In this document: piece after piece, positions 10,198-20,734 of the stretch | Layout: every line of letters starts with the position of its first letter | Position numbering within the stretch: the stretch's first letter is position 1 | Source: Oegoconia quadripuncta | Taxonomy: Eukaryota; Arthropoda; Insecta; Lepidoptera; Autostichidae | Assembly: GCA_949316235.1 (NCBI GenBank) | Contig: OX438744.1 | Coordinates: forward strand, 372,001 to 436,000 | Direction of reading: 5' to 3' | Length of the DNA: 64,000 bases | Notes under the pieces: generated by a model | Told to the model about the DNA's origin: nothing | What the model saw: the letters and a program-made list of their open reading frames with translations, nothing else | Database searches by the model: none | Program-made: the position numbers and the translations under genes

Positions 10198-10805
10198 AAT
10201 CAATAAATTTAAGGATTCTTTAAAACAGAAACTTATCAAGAAAGCATGTTATAAAATATCAGACTCTTTCGCATGCCAGGCTATTTTACAATTAATAATG
10301 AAATATTATTGTGCCTTTTTTTATTTGTTATTACAAAATTAGTGACTACCTGAATGACAAAAACGCTTGGTATACTTCGCACAGCTCCCAAAAGTTATAA
10401 AATTGTATTAGTTGTATACTTTTATATATATAAAAGAAAAGAAAAGAAAATGATCCTGTGGGTTTCTTGCGCCGCTTCTTTTCCCACAGATGATTTCCCC
10501 TACCGAAGCGGTGGTAGCTTGGACATACTGACTGACCTAAAAATGCTTAGCCCTATTTTTATTTCCAATAGATTTAAATTGACATTCAACAAATGATATC
10601 ATGTATCTTACGTTGAAATAAATGCTTGAAGTTTTTTTTTTTTTGTTATAAAAAGCTATTGTTAAAAAGAGCAACGCTTCGAATTTCTTGCTTGTTCTTC
10701 TCAGACGAAAATTGCCTTTTGAACAAGCAGTAGCTCAACAATATGTAAAATCAAAGTATTTTAAGTGTACCCTGTGTACTTACAAAATAAAGCATTTTCG
10801 ACTTT
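10198..10805 (+). pseudogene. CR1/Jockey-type LINE fragment interrupted by a second LINE 3' end
   Basis: Positions 10,198-10,300 encode the ORF2 end (KFKDSLKQKLIKKACYKIS), and 10,655-10,805 hold the family 3' UTR (GAGCAACGCTTCGAATTTCT, ACAAAATAAAGCATTTTCGA). Between them, about 10,325-10,644, sits the 3' end of another LINE: SDYLNDKNAWYTS, GGGTTTCTTGCGCCGCTTCT, GCGGTGGTAGCTTGGACAT, AATAAATGCTTGAAG and a poly-T-rich end. This is a nested insertion, so the outer element is the older one. The poly-T at the right junction blurs the exact boundary. Confidence 0.65.
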
Positions 10806-11670
10806 GACTCAGTGAATACGAACTCATTGACCCGGGGTGGCGGTCAGGACAAAACATCCCACGACAAACATTTGAACAAACGTTGTGTGTGAAGTGATGA
10901 AGTTATAACCAGTTGACATTTTCGATTCAGAGTAACATGGCTCGAGGTTGGCTCATACAGACAGATTCGATTTAGAGCGCGTGTTCCTGACAGACCTGTC
11001 GATTGATCATTTCATTTTCGTTCGTAGAGGGAAACGTGTCGGGAACTGGAGATACGTTTGTTATACCGAATAGAGCTTAACCTTAATCACTTCCTGATGT
11101 TAAGAGAAGATGAAGAACTGCATTTTTTTATTAGTTCTGTGAATTCAAAAACTCTTTATTAGTTCCCGTTTTTATTAGTTCACAGAACTGCTGACGTTAT
11201 TGTTACCGCTAGCTAACCGGGCAATTTCTCTTATACTTATTATTTATATTAAGTAAGTTACAGAAAATTTTTAAAAAAAAATAATATAGACTCGGGCTTC
11301 ATGTTACTGTGACGTGAACAGTATTATCTCTTCATACAGTCTCCAACTGAAAGATGGTACGGATCAGAAGTCACTACGCGCGGGCCCCGGGATTGGTGGT
11401 ATTGTGTCAGATGAATGGTGATCTCAGACCGCCCCTGTAGTCCACTGACGTGTATTTAACTGCCTTCAATTGACAAAACCCGTAACGGACCATTTAACGT
11501 GCCTTTGGAAGGGCAGGTTGAAAAAGCACCCATGCAAGGACTGACCCCACCCTTAACTTCGTTAATCGAATATGAATAGAAAAATAAGTGATGTTTCTTC
11601 TGACTTTTAATTCCGAAACAAATTAGCGAAAAATTTTAAATTTATAGCGTATGTATTCAAACAACGGATA

Positions 11671-11672
<2 letters not shown>
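10806..11672. other. No gene recognised
   Basis: There is a short inverted repeat (AGTTCTGTGAA near 11,134 against TTCACAGAACT near 11,179). Nothing else is recognised. Confidence 0.35.
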
Positions 11673-11713
<41 letters not shown>

Positions 11714-11800
11714 ATCAGGAACAGTTGCTGTCAAGCCGATAGGCTTTTTACAGCGTCGCCGGGCGGGTGGGCGAGCGCGGGAGCGCTCTGCCCGTCTCTT
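11673..11800 (-). repeat. Poly(A)-tailed retroposon fragment, 40-nt T tract
   Basis: An uninterrupted run of 40 T (11,673-11,712) precedes GCTGTCAAGCCGATAGGC, CAGCGTCGCCGGGCGG and GGGAGCGCTC. The latter resembles 15,438-15,512 (GATAAGCCAACAGGTGC, CATTGCTGGGCGG, GGGAGCGCGAGC). Read on the minus strand, this is a repeat ending in poly(A). Family not identified. Confidence 0.5.
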
Positions 11801-12113
11801 GCATACAGTCATTTGGAATATTTTAATGTATGTGTACACTGGGTGTCGCAACTAGCTATAAAAGCAATTAGTGACAATGGGAGGGAAGGTAATGGCCGAT
11901 ACGGGCCAGTGCGCGGTTGGCTGCCTTCCAACTGTGCGAGCGGGAAACGCGCGCTGCATCTCTGTCGCGCCATATAGGACCAGCACGACTACAGGAGAAT
12001 TTTTCATTTGCTTGTAAAAGGATATTTATTAAATTTTTTGTTCTATTGAGTTCCAAGCCGCCTCCATAGCTCGATGTATACTACATATATAATATTTACA
12101 AAATGGAGATGCG
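11801..12113. other. No gene recognised
   Basis: The segment contains a scrap of SINE B head (GCCTCCATAGCTCGATGTA, 12,059-12,077) just before the LINE insertion. Otherwise nothing. Confidence 0.4.
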
Positions 12114-13139
12114 CGTGCTATTGACCTTTTGAATTCTTATATGAGTGGCAGAGTTCAGAGGGTTAGTATCAGTGGCAACACATCGTCAGGGTCCACAGTC
12201 TGCATGGGCGTCCCGCAGGGTTCCATACTCGGGCCATTTTTATTTTTGGTCTATATAAATGACTTGCCTAACCTTGTAAAGGATAATAAACATGAAATAG
12301 TATTGTTTGCAGATGATACCTCCGTATTATTTAAAGTAAATAGACAAAAATTAAGCTATGACGATGTGAACAATGCTATTTCTGAAATAGTAGAATGGTT
12401 TACGGCAAATAATTTGTTACTTAATGAGAAAAAAACTAAATGTGTGAAATTTGTACTACCCAATGTCAGAGCGGTGCCCACAAATATAATGATAAAAAAT
12501 GCCACTTTAGATCTCGTAGATTCTACTGTATTTTTGGGCATTACTTTAGACGCCAAAATGCAATGGGGTCCTCATATACATAAATTGGCGAAAAGGCTCA
12601 GCTCTGCAGCGTACGCAGTCAAAAAAATTCGACAAATGTCAGACGTAAATACTGCTAGATTAGTATATTTTAGTTATTTCCACAGCTTGATGTCTTATGG
12701 TATCTTACTGTGGGGAAATGCCGCGGATATAAATACAATCTTTGTTATACAAAAACGAGCCGTTCGCGCAATTTATCAATTGAAACCTGCAGTGTCACTT
12801 AGAGATAGGTTTAAAGTGTATAACATTCTAACCTTTTCGTCACAGTACATTTTTGAAAATCTAATGTATGTCAAAAAAAATATAGCATCATTTAGGAAAA
12901 ATAGTGATAAACATGATGTCAATACAAGAAATAAAGATAAACTTGCAGGTCACATAAGTCGCCTCCGCAAAGTCAGTAATTCATTCAAAGGGTTATGTAT
13001 ACGCTTTTTCAATAAGGTCCCAGTTGATATACAAAATCTTCCTCTTGATAAATTTAAAGATACTATAAAACAGAAACTTATTAACAAAGCATATTATAAA
13101 ATATCAGACTATTTAGATGATAATCATCCCTGGACATAA
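12114..13139 (+). pseudogene. C-terminal third of LINE ORF2 (reverse transcriptase), 5'-truncated but open
   Basis: The frame is open for 336 codons and aligns colinearly with residues about 633-968 of the full ORF2 at 41,917-44,823. It contains the RT motif VPQGSILGPF, the catalytic FADDT and the C-terminal SLMSYGILLWG block. The endonuclease, the first RT catalytic Asp and the thumb entry are missing because the element begins inside the RT domain, so it cannot act as a polymerase. No natural start codon marks the beginning; the first ATG is at 12,141. One codon is inserted relative to the full copy (VKDNKHE against VNDKHE). No stop or frameshift has appeared, which points to a fairly recent insertion. 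Confidence 0.9.
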
Positions 13140-13420
13140 TGAGATTGTTCGCATGCCAGGCTATTTCACGATTAATAATGATTTATAAAAACCTTTTTGT
13201 AATATAAAAACCTTTTTGTAATATAAAAACCTTTATGTAAAATCAAAACCTGATTTTAAAAGAGCAACCCTTCGAGTTTCTTGCTTGTTCTTCTCAGGGG
13301 AAAATTGCATTTTGAACAAGCAGTAGCTTAAAAAATGTAAAATTGACTATTTTAAGTGTACTCTGTGTACCTACAAAATAAAGCAACTTTGACTTTGACT
13401 TTGACTTTGACTTTGATTCC
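12114..13420 (+). mobile_element. 5'-truncated CR1/Jockey-type LINE copy
   Basis: The element joins ORF2 homology at about 12,114 and runs through a 3' UTR to AATAAAGC and a (TTTGAC)n tail ending near 13,420. The UTR carries a 19-bp tandem repeat (AAAACCTTTTTGTAATATA, three units, 13,183-13,245). The tail unit differs from the GATTTT type of the 39.9-45.1 kb copy. Confidence 0.88.
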
Positions 13421-13592
13421 CACATCGGTAATAGAGGTAGGAGGTAGAGCATTTTTAAATCCAGCTACCACCTTATCTAAGTCTGCGGCCAGATTCCCCT
13501 AGATAAGTTGAGCGTGCCGAGTGAGCGCGCTTCCATCGTCGTCCTCATATTCACTTAACATCACGTGTGATTGAGGTCTATATATAAAAAAA
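13421..13592 (+). repeat. SINE type B, headless fragment
   Basis: GAGGTAGAGCATTTTTAAAT, CAGCTACCACCTTATCTAAG and TCACTTAACATCACGTGTGA match the SINE B body. The tRNA-like head and the middle GTCAGAGATAAG block are missing. It starts at the end of the LINE tail. Confidence 0.7.
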
Positions 13593-13739
13593 TATAGTTC
13601 TCGAATTGAACAAATTCTTAGTTCTTTTCTAAATACCAAGAATTGTAGAATCCTTTATTTATATGTAGGTCAATGTTAATAACATAAAGGTTTACAAAAT
13701 TGAGGCCATGGATTCGATATATACATATTTGTATAATGT

Positions 13740-13890
13740 CTGCCTGGCTAATTACAGTTATATTATCTGCAACGTTGTATTCCGGCTGTTTTAGATAGGA
13801 TAGCCAGTCCCCCAATCAAGTTGGGGGTTCAAGATTACCGGGCCCCCACCTTCAACCATCTTTGCACTTAACAAGATGTGATTAGCTAGG
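13740..13890 (+). repeat. SINE type B, 3' fragment
   Basis: TTCCGGCTGTTTTAGATAGG, ATAGCCAGTCCCCCAATC and TTGCACTTAACAAGATGTGA match the 3' half of SINE B with substitutions. The copy is old. Confidence 0.7.
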
Positions 13891-13984
13891 TTATGCAAAA
13901 GAAAACGCGCTCTCTGTGCGCAATCTTGTATCTTTTTGATTGTTGTTTTAAGCACATCGGATTATCACAAGATTGCAAAAATCG

Positions 13985-14215
13985 CACTGACCCGGAAACC
14001 TCATCTTATTTGGGCGACTGGCTATGTTATCTCTTACAACCGGAATACAGCAATGCTATGAACATTACTGTTTTGCAGCAGGCTTAGATAAGATGGTGGT
14101 AGCTAGTCAGAAGGACATTTAAAGCCTACCACCAAGCAAAATACCTCGCTGGGTATCCAACCCGCGACGTTCGATTCGGTAATCCTATGTTGTTTACATT
14201 AGCCACGGAGGTGGT
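13985..14215 (-). repeat. SINE type B, near complete, inverted
   Basis: On the minus strand it starts with CCTCCGTGGCTAATGTAAAC and runs through the body to the GACCCGG...CCAGTCGCCC region. The B box is damaged (GCGGGTTGGATACC). With the plus-strand fragment at 13,740 it forms an inverted pair. Confidence 0.75.
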
Positions 14216-14705
14216 TAAAATCTTGGACTACTTTACGACCTTGGAAAGCATCTACCCTACACGCAGATTAGATAGAAAAAAACCACATTCATTAATAATG
14301 CAAGTCCATAAATAATAACGAACGTTTCCTCTGAATTCAAGTTCCCTTTAAATTATTGAACTGTACCTTCCGCTATCTTCGGCCACGGGTCGGGATTTAC
14401 GGAGGTAATGTTGGTTTATGGGCAGAGCCGGCGACGGGCGCCGGGCGCCGGCGCCGGCTATCGCAGGGCTTCGTTAATGCCGGCCTAAGCCGACAGAGAG
14501 ACCACACTATCAGAACTAGAGAATCTATTTGAAAAAAATGGGTAATTCCACGATGGATCGTTAAAGGTATGAAGGAGCGTGTGGTGGACAGTACACTAAT
14601 CGGCACAGGGTACACTGGGAGAGTTAAGGGGGTTGATATGGTGGTAATGATATAAGATTCAGTTGTCAATTTTTTTGTTTGATAACTTTATACTTTATAT
14701 TGGTG
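14216..14705. other. No gene; GC-rich palindromic block
   Basis: Positions 14,431-14,458 are a run of GGCGCC-type self-complementary hexamers (GCGCCGGGCGCCGGCGCCGG), able to fold on itself. There is no coding evidence. Confidence 0.4.
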
Positions 14706-15012
14706 ATTTTTTTTTTTTTTTTTATTAAAAACTGGTTTCGCGTTTGGCTACAATCTCACCTGATAGAAAGTGACGATGTTGCCGAAGATGTATCACGCGC
14801 ACCCAGTAAATGCCTATTCACTCTAGACTTGAAGATCCCAAGGTTGTAAGTGTCGGGAAAAACCGACGCGGGCAGTGAGTTCCATACCTTAGCAGTCCGC
14901 ATTATAAATGATGAAGCAAAGAGCTTAGTGCGGATGTTCGGTATGTTGACAAATGGATGGAAATGTGATGATTTTAATGTGCTGCTAACCCGTTATATTT
15001 CAGGAAGAAAGA
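14706..15012 (-). repeat. Poly(A)-ended LINE 3' end
   Basis: A T tract (14,708-14,723) is followed by GTTTCGCGTTTGGCTACAAT, CTCACCTGATAGAAAGTGAC and GTGAGTTCCATACCTTAGCA. On the minus strand this is a 3' UTR ending in poly(A). It is a common lepidopteran repeat by recall. The exact clade is uncertain. Confidence 0.5.
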
Positions 15013-15194
15013 GATGAGAAATGTCATCAGAATCGACACAATGGTGTCGATTGTAAACGAAGAAAAATTATACCTGCATACATAAAGCAACGCAAATTTC
15101 CCGCAGAGACCACAGACCTCAGCCGTATCAGCTCATAATGATAGATGTAGATAAATCGTATATTTGTATCTCCAGTCACACACATACCTACAAT

Positions 15195-15330
15195 TGGATA
15201 ATGACAACTTCTTAAAGTAACAATCGCTCGCAAAACGCTAACTTCTCGGAATGACAACTTCTTGAAATGACAACCTCTTATAATAACAATGATAACTCCT
15301 CAAAATGACAACTTCGCAAAATTTACTCAA
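15195..15330. repeat. Degenerate minisatellite, AATGACAACTTCTT unit
   Basis: About six imperfect units of 16-20 bases, based on AATGACAACTTCTTGA, lie in tandem. Variants include AATGACAACCTCTT and AATGATAACTCCTC. Confidence 0.75.
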
Positions 15331-15437
15331 ATTACTTTTAAGTTGATTGTCACAGAAAAGTTTGTTGTGACGGACAGACAGACGGACATCAAAGTGATTC
15401 CATACGTATTGTAAAAACACTTATCGAAACACCTTTG

Positions 15438-15512
15438 TAGGGCTACTGCTGATAAGCCAACAGGTGCTTAGCATTGCTGGGCGGAGAAGGGAGCGCGAGC
15501 GCACTCTGACGA
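15438..15512 (-). repeat. Retroposon fragment, paralogue of 11,713-11,790
   Basis: It shares the GATAAGCC, TGCTGGGCGG and GGGAGCGC blocks with the poly(T)-flanked repeat at 11.7 kb but has lost the tail. Confidence 0.5.
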
Positions 15513-15557
15513 CATACACCAGCACGTAAATCCGAAGCCTTTACTAGTAGCCATTGA

Positions 15558-15665
15558 AGAATTCCACACAATACAATACAATACAATACAATACAATACA
15601 AATACACTTTATTGCACAACAGATAAGAAAATACAGTTTCAGAAAAGTGGTAAGAATATAATGTA
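15558..15665 (-). repeat. LINE 3' end with (ACAAT)n tail
   Basis: Seven ACAAT units are followed by ACAAATACACTTTATTGCAC and GAAAATACAGTTTCAGAAAA, matching 2,578-2,645 almost base for base. The inverted AATAAAGTG polyadenylation signal is intact. Confidence 0.7.
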
Positions 15666-16339
15666 CACACGTCTCCACTTAATCATCAGATCACCAACAT
15701 TATTACAAAGATATGTAAAGATTGAAATCGATACGACAAGGAAGTTAAAAGAGACCTCCTACATTTATTTGTCTACTTTGTCAGTTAATTAAAACTATAT
15801 TACTGACAAACTCTAAATATGAGGATAAAATGACAGTGTTAAATAGGGAATTATGTTTGTTTCACTTTTAGTTACTTTAAAATAATTTACATGTTAAATC
15901 ATTTCAAATGATGATAATGCAATTTATCACAAAAAAACACAAAGCCCTATAATTTTATGCTCCAAATTGAAACTAAACCCCTGCCTTGCACGAGTATAAC
16001 ACTGTTGCAAAAGCCCATAATGAAAAAATTCACTTGCAACACGGAAACACTAACCCACAAAAAAGTGGAAAATAAAAGGAATTGTAACAAACGCGGCGGC
16101 TTCGTGTTGGAAAGGATTCGGAATGAATAATGCGGGTATCCCGGGTATGAACGACCTTCCGGGCAGTCGCGCGTCATGAGGGCCGCAGTGCATTGCAACG
16201 ATGCGAGACGATATTCTCGTGTCGAAGTATCGGTTAATCCCATTCATTACTGTGTACTTACTCGTAGTTACGTACCTACTATTCTATTTAATATATATTA
16301 TATGTTTTGTAAATGTATTTATTTAAGTCATATTCTCGC
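15666..16339. other. No gene recognised; CpG-rich block 16,090-16,230
   Basis: The CpG-rich stretch reads GGGTATCCCGGGTATGAACG and onward. A similar GTGGGTATCAGCGATACGAA lies at 19,382, so both may derive from one old repeat. No protein is supported. Confidence 0.3.
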
Positions 16340-16600
16340 ACACGGTTGCATGGAAGAGATCGCGTTTAGTGATAAGGCCGCCAAATTGTGCCGTTGTCTT
16401 ATTTTTGCCCTTATGTTATGTTCATTATTATTGGTTAATCTAACTAATATTATAAATGCCAAAGTTTGTTTGTTTATTTATTGCTCAATCACGGTGAAAC
16501 TGCTGAATGGATTTGGATGAAATTTGTGATAAACAAATAAAATATATACGCGATAACGTAAACCACACAAGGGAAACCGCGGGCGGAAAACTAGGTAGTG
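16340..16600 (+). repeat. LINE 3' scrap followed by ATGAAATTTG-type dispersed repeat
   Basis: TGCATGGAAGAGATCGCG and TAGTGATAAGGCCGCC match the reverse of 2,665-2,712. TTGCTCAATCACGGTGAAAC and GAATGGATTTGGATGAAATT match the repeat described at 4,140. Confidence 0.55.
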
Positions 16601-16786
16601 CATATAATATGAATTCGATGCACAAAATACTATTCCCCGACGACGTGTGTGCCTGAAATTACGTCACCCCATTTTACGTTAGATCGGCACAACGGTAGGT
16701 CATTCGAAGAACTGCTCGTTGAGACTTAGGCTGGAAAATAACGACAAATAAGCGTCATGTCAGGTAACGCTGTTTGTTGTTAGACA

Positions 16787-17071
16787 TAGGGATGTTTAGG
16801 AACAATCGCATTCGATTTAAACATTCGCATTCGCATCAATCAAAAACGTTATGCGAATGTGTGCAGGTCGTGCATGACGTGTCGTGTTCTTCCCACCGCC
16901 CTATTTCTCTTTTAAGGATTAAAAATTATTGATTATAAATTCATATCATTTTTGTAATAAATCAAGTATTATCTGTGTAGGTCTTCTTAACATTCGCATT
17001 CGCACATTCGCATTCGCGTTCGCACATTCGCATTCGCAAATGTGAACCATTTAACATTCGTAACATCCCTA
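16787..17071. mobile_element. hAT-type MITE, 285 bp
   Basis: The ends are inverted: TAGGGATGTT at the left and AACATCCCTA at the right. Both are flanked by the perfect 8-bp direct repeat GTTAGACA (16,779-16,786 and 17,072-17,079), the target duplication length of hAT transposons. The interior holds (CATTCG)n strings near both ends and no open frame, so the element is non-autonomous. The perfect duplication means little decay since insertion. Confidence 0.9.
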
Positions 17072-17079
17072 GTTAGACA

Positions 17080-17715
17080 CTCTCCCACACATACATAAAC
17101 ACACCTTCATATACTCTTTCTCACATGCACACACACCTATCCATAGTTAACAAATGTGAAATAAATTTTCAATTTACTTACTTAAAATCAGATATTTGCT
17201 CACTAAACACCTACAAATGACCAGACAACCCTTCTGGAGGTGACTACTTGGTAGAATACTTTTCCTAGTTCAGGAATGCTTCACAACTTATAACCTTTTC
17301 AAATTTATATATTGTGTTAAGTTTAAAATATACCGCTGTAAACTTGTGAAGTGAATAAGTGATTATTTACTTAGACAGGGCTTCGAACTGAATTCTCAAT
17401 CAAGTCTCACCTAAGTTTACTTAACATTGGGGAAAGGCAAACGGGGAATCGTTATGGCGAAATTACGTGAGACAACTCCTGGAAGTCAACTAACGGCCAC
17501 GCATCAGTTTTAAATGCAAATCTTTTCGTATCGCTGAACTGCACATGCGTCTTACCCGTGCGGCCCACGTCTTAGCAGACTTGAGCTTGATAATTGTCTT
17601 AGCCTGGACCGATGTTTTATCCCCCACGACTTGGAATTCCGATATGTTCAAGGATCGGTCTGTAATCGCTGGCGAGGGTAGAAAATACTAGTTGAGTATA
17701 ATAATAACAAATAAA
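17080..17715. other. No gene recognised
   Basis: A CA/TACA-rich stretch lies at 17,085-17,145. The rest is ordinary unassigned DNA. Confidence 0.35.
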
Positions 17716-17962
17716 TATCCTTAGACATACACACAGCGCCATCTAGTTCCACAGTGAGCAAATAGGCTTGTGTTGTGGATACCATATGGTTGATATATAC
17801 ATTTTTTTTGGAAATAAATACTTATTATAAATGAAAACATCTAATAACTCGGGTACACATGTCCATATTCATCACACAAACATATGCCCCTAGCGGGATT
17901 CGAATCCGCAACCTTTTGGTATAGTGGTCAGAGTTGCTAACCACTACACCAAACAGATCGTC
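17716..17962 (-). repeat. tRNA-derived SINE type C
   Basis: A full-length-looking copy on the minus strand with an intact B-box-like GGATTCGAATCC and the AACCTTTTGGTATAGTGGTC head. It contains a small internal duplication in the head (CAGAGTTGCTAACCACTAC). Confidence 0.8.
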
Positions 17963-18144
17963 GCATGTATGTATTGAAATGAAACGACTTCGACATATGT
18001 ATGTATTGAATTAGATATTTAGACAACTAAATACAAGAAAAATACAATTTGGTTTTCTTAAATTGTAGCTAAAATGCGATGCTATTGCGGCTGATGCGGG
18101 GGAAAACATAAGGCAAGCTGATCTTTTACAAAAAATACTGTGTT

Positions 18145-18315
18145 AGATTAATATTCCCTTCAAGTGGAACCTTCAAGAAACGAGCCTACACCTTCCTCAA
18201 AGGCCGGCAACGCATCTGTGACCCTTTTGGTGTTGCGGGTGTCCATGGGCGGCGGTGATTGCTTTCAATCAGATGACCCGCATGCTCGTTTGCCGCCCTC
18301 TCATATAAAAAAAAT
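18145..18315 (+). repeat. LINE/SINE 3' end, GGCCGGCAACGC family
   Basis: CTTCAAGAAACGAGCCTACA, AAAGGCCGGCAACGCATCTG, TGTCCATGGGCGGCGGTGAT and TGCTCGTTTGCCGCCCTCTC followed by an A-rich end are a very common lepidopteran 3' module (recall). The open frame over it (18164-18418) is not a gene. Confidence 0.6.
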
Positions 18316-18884
18316 TTATTGCAAAACGAGCTTCACTGCAAAACCGAAAATGGATACCGAATTGTGGTGGTTCATATTGCAAATGAAGAAGTACAAAAAG
18401 ATCAGTGACTTATTCTAAAGATTGAACAATCTAAGGAGCTATTATGGAGAAGTCAGGACCTATGTCCTGACGTCACGTGTCCATACACGTGACGGGTAAA
18501 TGATTTCTAGAACATTGTGATCTACCATAGCGATGTCTGTATGTCACAATGCGATGTGAAAACGATACCCCGTCGTGCAAACGTCACACTCGCAAACCCT
18601 GCGATGTTATTGTAAGAAATTACTTGGTTAAGTGGCAACAGAAAAAGAAACATGAGGGTCGAATAAAAATTCTTTGTCTTGTCGATCTGTCGGTCGTTCT
18701 GAGAGAGGTCAATAAAATAATTAGAAGGTGGCGGTTCTCTTCGCGGATATTTTCGAAGTATTTCTATGCCTGCTGAAGACAGTCTCACAGTTTTCATTAT
18801 AAACCAAAATTGAAAGAAGCTCGGTGCCAACAGTGCTTTTAATTTACGACATCAGGATGAAGCGACATCTTGTCGTGTGATACC
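18316..18884. other. No gene recognised
   Basis: A short perfect palindromic stretch (GTCCTGACGTCACGTG... / CACGTGACG, 18,464-18,495) is visible. Open frames 18522-18830 (minus) and 18549-18776 (plus) lie opposite each other and show no domain. Confidence 0.3.
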
Positions 18885-19170
18885 ATTTTTTTATGCACAA
18901 CGGATTGGTACTTGCCCTCAATCACACATGATGTTAAGTGAAGATGAGGTCGAAGGTGGAAGCGCATTGACACGGAAACCCCAACACACTTGCGGGACCG
19001 GCTACTTAGCTATTAACATTGCTGCTTGGCGGCCGATTTAGATAAGATGGTGGTAGCTACCCGGCGGACATCTAAAATGCCCTACCACCAACCAAACCGA
19101 GTGCTTAAACATGAACCCCGCTGGGGATCGAACCCGCGACCTCCGATTCGTAAAGCACCACGGAGGCGGT
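18885..19170 (-). repeat. tRNA-derived SINE type B
   Basis: A near-complete copy on the minus strand with a B box (GGTTCGATCCC), the body, an intact 3' half and an A-rich end (TTTTTTTA at 18,887). The open frame 19026-19376 is a by-product. Confidence 0.85.
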
Positions 19171-19703
19171 TAAACCTATATCCAACAGAACACGAAGTCA
19201 GACCCCTAATGATCAACTGGAACCACTCCGCAAAATATCCACATTCACTGCTTTTTATAGGTACATGCTTTTGGCAACGGTCTCAAAATCTGCGATCGTT
19301 AATGGGGAGATTCAGAGGGATTGAACTTCTTGTAACACTCTGGCTAGTTTACTTTGCGGACAGGAACTGGACGTGACTAATGTGGGTATCAGCGATACGA
19401 ACGACCCGTCGAGCCGCGGCAGACAGAGCTTGGGGCCGTTCGGATCGATCATGACTGCGATAATCGGCTCTCGTGCCTTTTCACTCCATTCAGGGCCCAA
19501 ATGAAATTATTAGTATTTGGAATGAGCTTCCGTTTATCCTTCAAGGGGTATTTGAATCATTTCTAAATATATACGACTGTGTGTAACGTGGTGACATTAT
19601 GGCATTGAAATGTGGTCTCTAGGGGCCTTATAAAGAAGGTGTAAGTGACTCAGAGCTATTGAGAGGGAAATGCTCGGTGTTTCACTGAGAGATCTAATCA
19701 GGA
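19171..19703. other. No gene recognised
   Basis: Positions 19,365-19,500 are CpG-rich and apparently unique apart from the weak similarity to 16,130. No domain was found. Confidence 0.3.
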
Positions 19704-19959
19704 ATGACGAAATCCGTAAAAGAACAAACTGACATAGTTCAGAGTATACAAGGTGGGCAGGGCATAGTGCGTAGGACGCTGACTAGAGTGGAGACCATGT
19801 ATGAGTCATTGGATGTAGCCGAGGGACCGATTGGAAGCGGCCTGAATCCTACCTGCCGATGTGATGATTTATTGATGTTACTTCTAATGATCTTCATCCC
19901 TAGCTATCAAATTCGATCAATGACGATGGATATGGCAATGAAGGTAATTATCATTTAAA

Positions 19960-20350
19960 CTAGACAATAGTTCGCCAGGTTGTCATTATCCCGTCTCCCT
20001 CGCTATTGTAGCGCATCTGGAATGTTTGCCGATGCCAGCGTGGATGATTACCATGCTTTGATGCGCAAAAAGAGTGCATCAACGGTACGGAGAGTGCGCG
20101 GGAGCTCTAATAGAGTGTTAGGGATGGTGGGAGACAGATTGGACTCTCATCTGGTCGACAGATTCGTTGAACTTCATGTTCTGAAGTCTCGATGAGCTTG
20201 CGGGCAGACTATGAGTCAAGTCTCAGATAATTTATTTTAAATTAATTAATTTTGTAAAATTAGATATGATATTAACATAGTCAGTAAGTAAAATTTGTAC
20301 TAACACCTACGGACTGTCAATTTTGTCTGAAATAAAATATTTCTATTTTT
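19960..20350 (+). pseudogene. Non-LTR retrotransposon RT C-terminus relic plus 3' UTR
   Basis: The frame ending at 20,195 reads LPRYCSASGMFADASVDDYH, then LMRKKSASTVRRVRGSSNR and VLGMVGDRLDSHLVDRFVEL. This is the hallmark C-terminal end of an insect non-LTR reverse transcriptase protein (pattern RYCSAS-x-MF ... MRKR-x-AS ... SSN-x-VL ... DRLD). Only this end survives; upstream frames (19704-19958) are not clearly part of it. The 3' UTR runs to GAAATAAAATATTTC and a (TTATTA)n tail at about 20,350, where the next MITE begins. Confidence 0.65.
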
Positions 20351-20368
20351 ATTATTTATTATTATTAG

Positions 20369-20734
20369 CAATGGTCGGAGTAGATAGAGCTGTTTGGGGC
20401 GAATGACCGCAAACATTGATGTTAACATGGATATGCCTCTGAAATCCCGGGATTTTGAAATTGTCGATCATCAGAATAAAAAAGGATGTAAAGAATTTTT
20501 TTTAATTACCTACATATACTATTTTTCTTGAAGTTAATATTTCGAAAATGTTTTCTTTCTTTCTCTAACAAAGCAGTAAACAACAAAAATAGCTCTACCT
20601 ACTCCTATAAAAACTACTTAAACAATGGTTTTTTAATTCCGAGAATTCCCGGGATTCCGGGAAATATTTGGCATATCCATGTTATGTCCGCATGTCGCAA
20701 GTAGCAAAAACAGCTCTACCTACTCCGACCACTG
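20369..20734. mobile_element. MITE with long imperfect inverted ends, 366 bp
   Basis: The left end, CAATGGTCGGAGTAGATAG, pairs with the right end, CTACCTACTCCGACCACTG. A second inner pair (AACATGGATATGCC against GGCATATCCATGTT) and CCCGGGATT palindromes follow. No clean target duplication is seen, because the left flank is TTATTA-rich. CAGTGGTC-like ends suggest the hAT group, but this is inference. No open frame. Confidence 0.7.

Noticed and set aside
12356..12556. Minus-strand frames opposite LINE ORF2 (also 42,903-43,220)
   Set aside because: Antisense shadows of the reverse transcriptase coding sequence.
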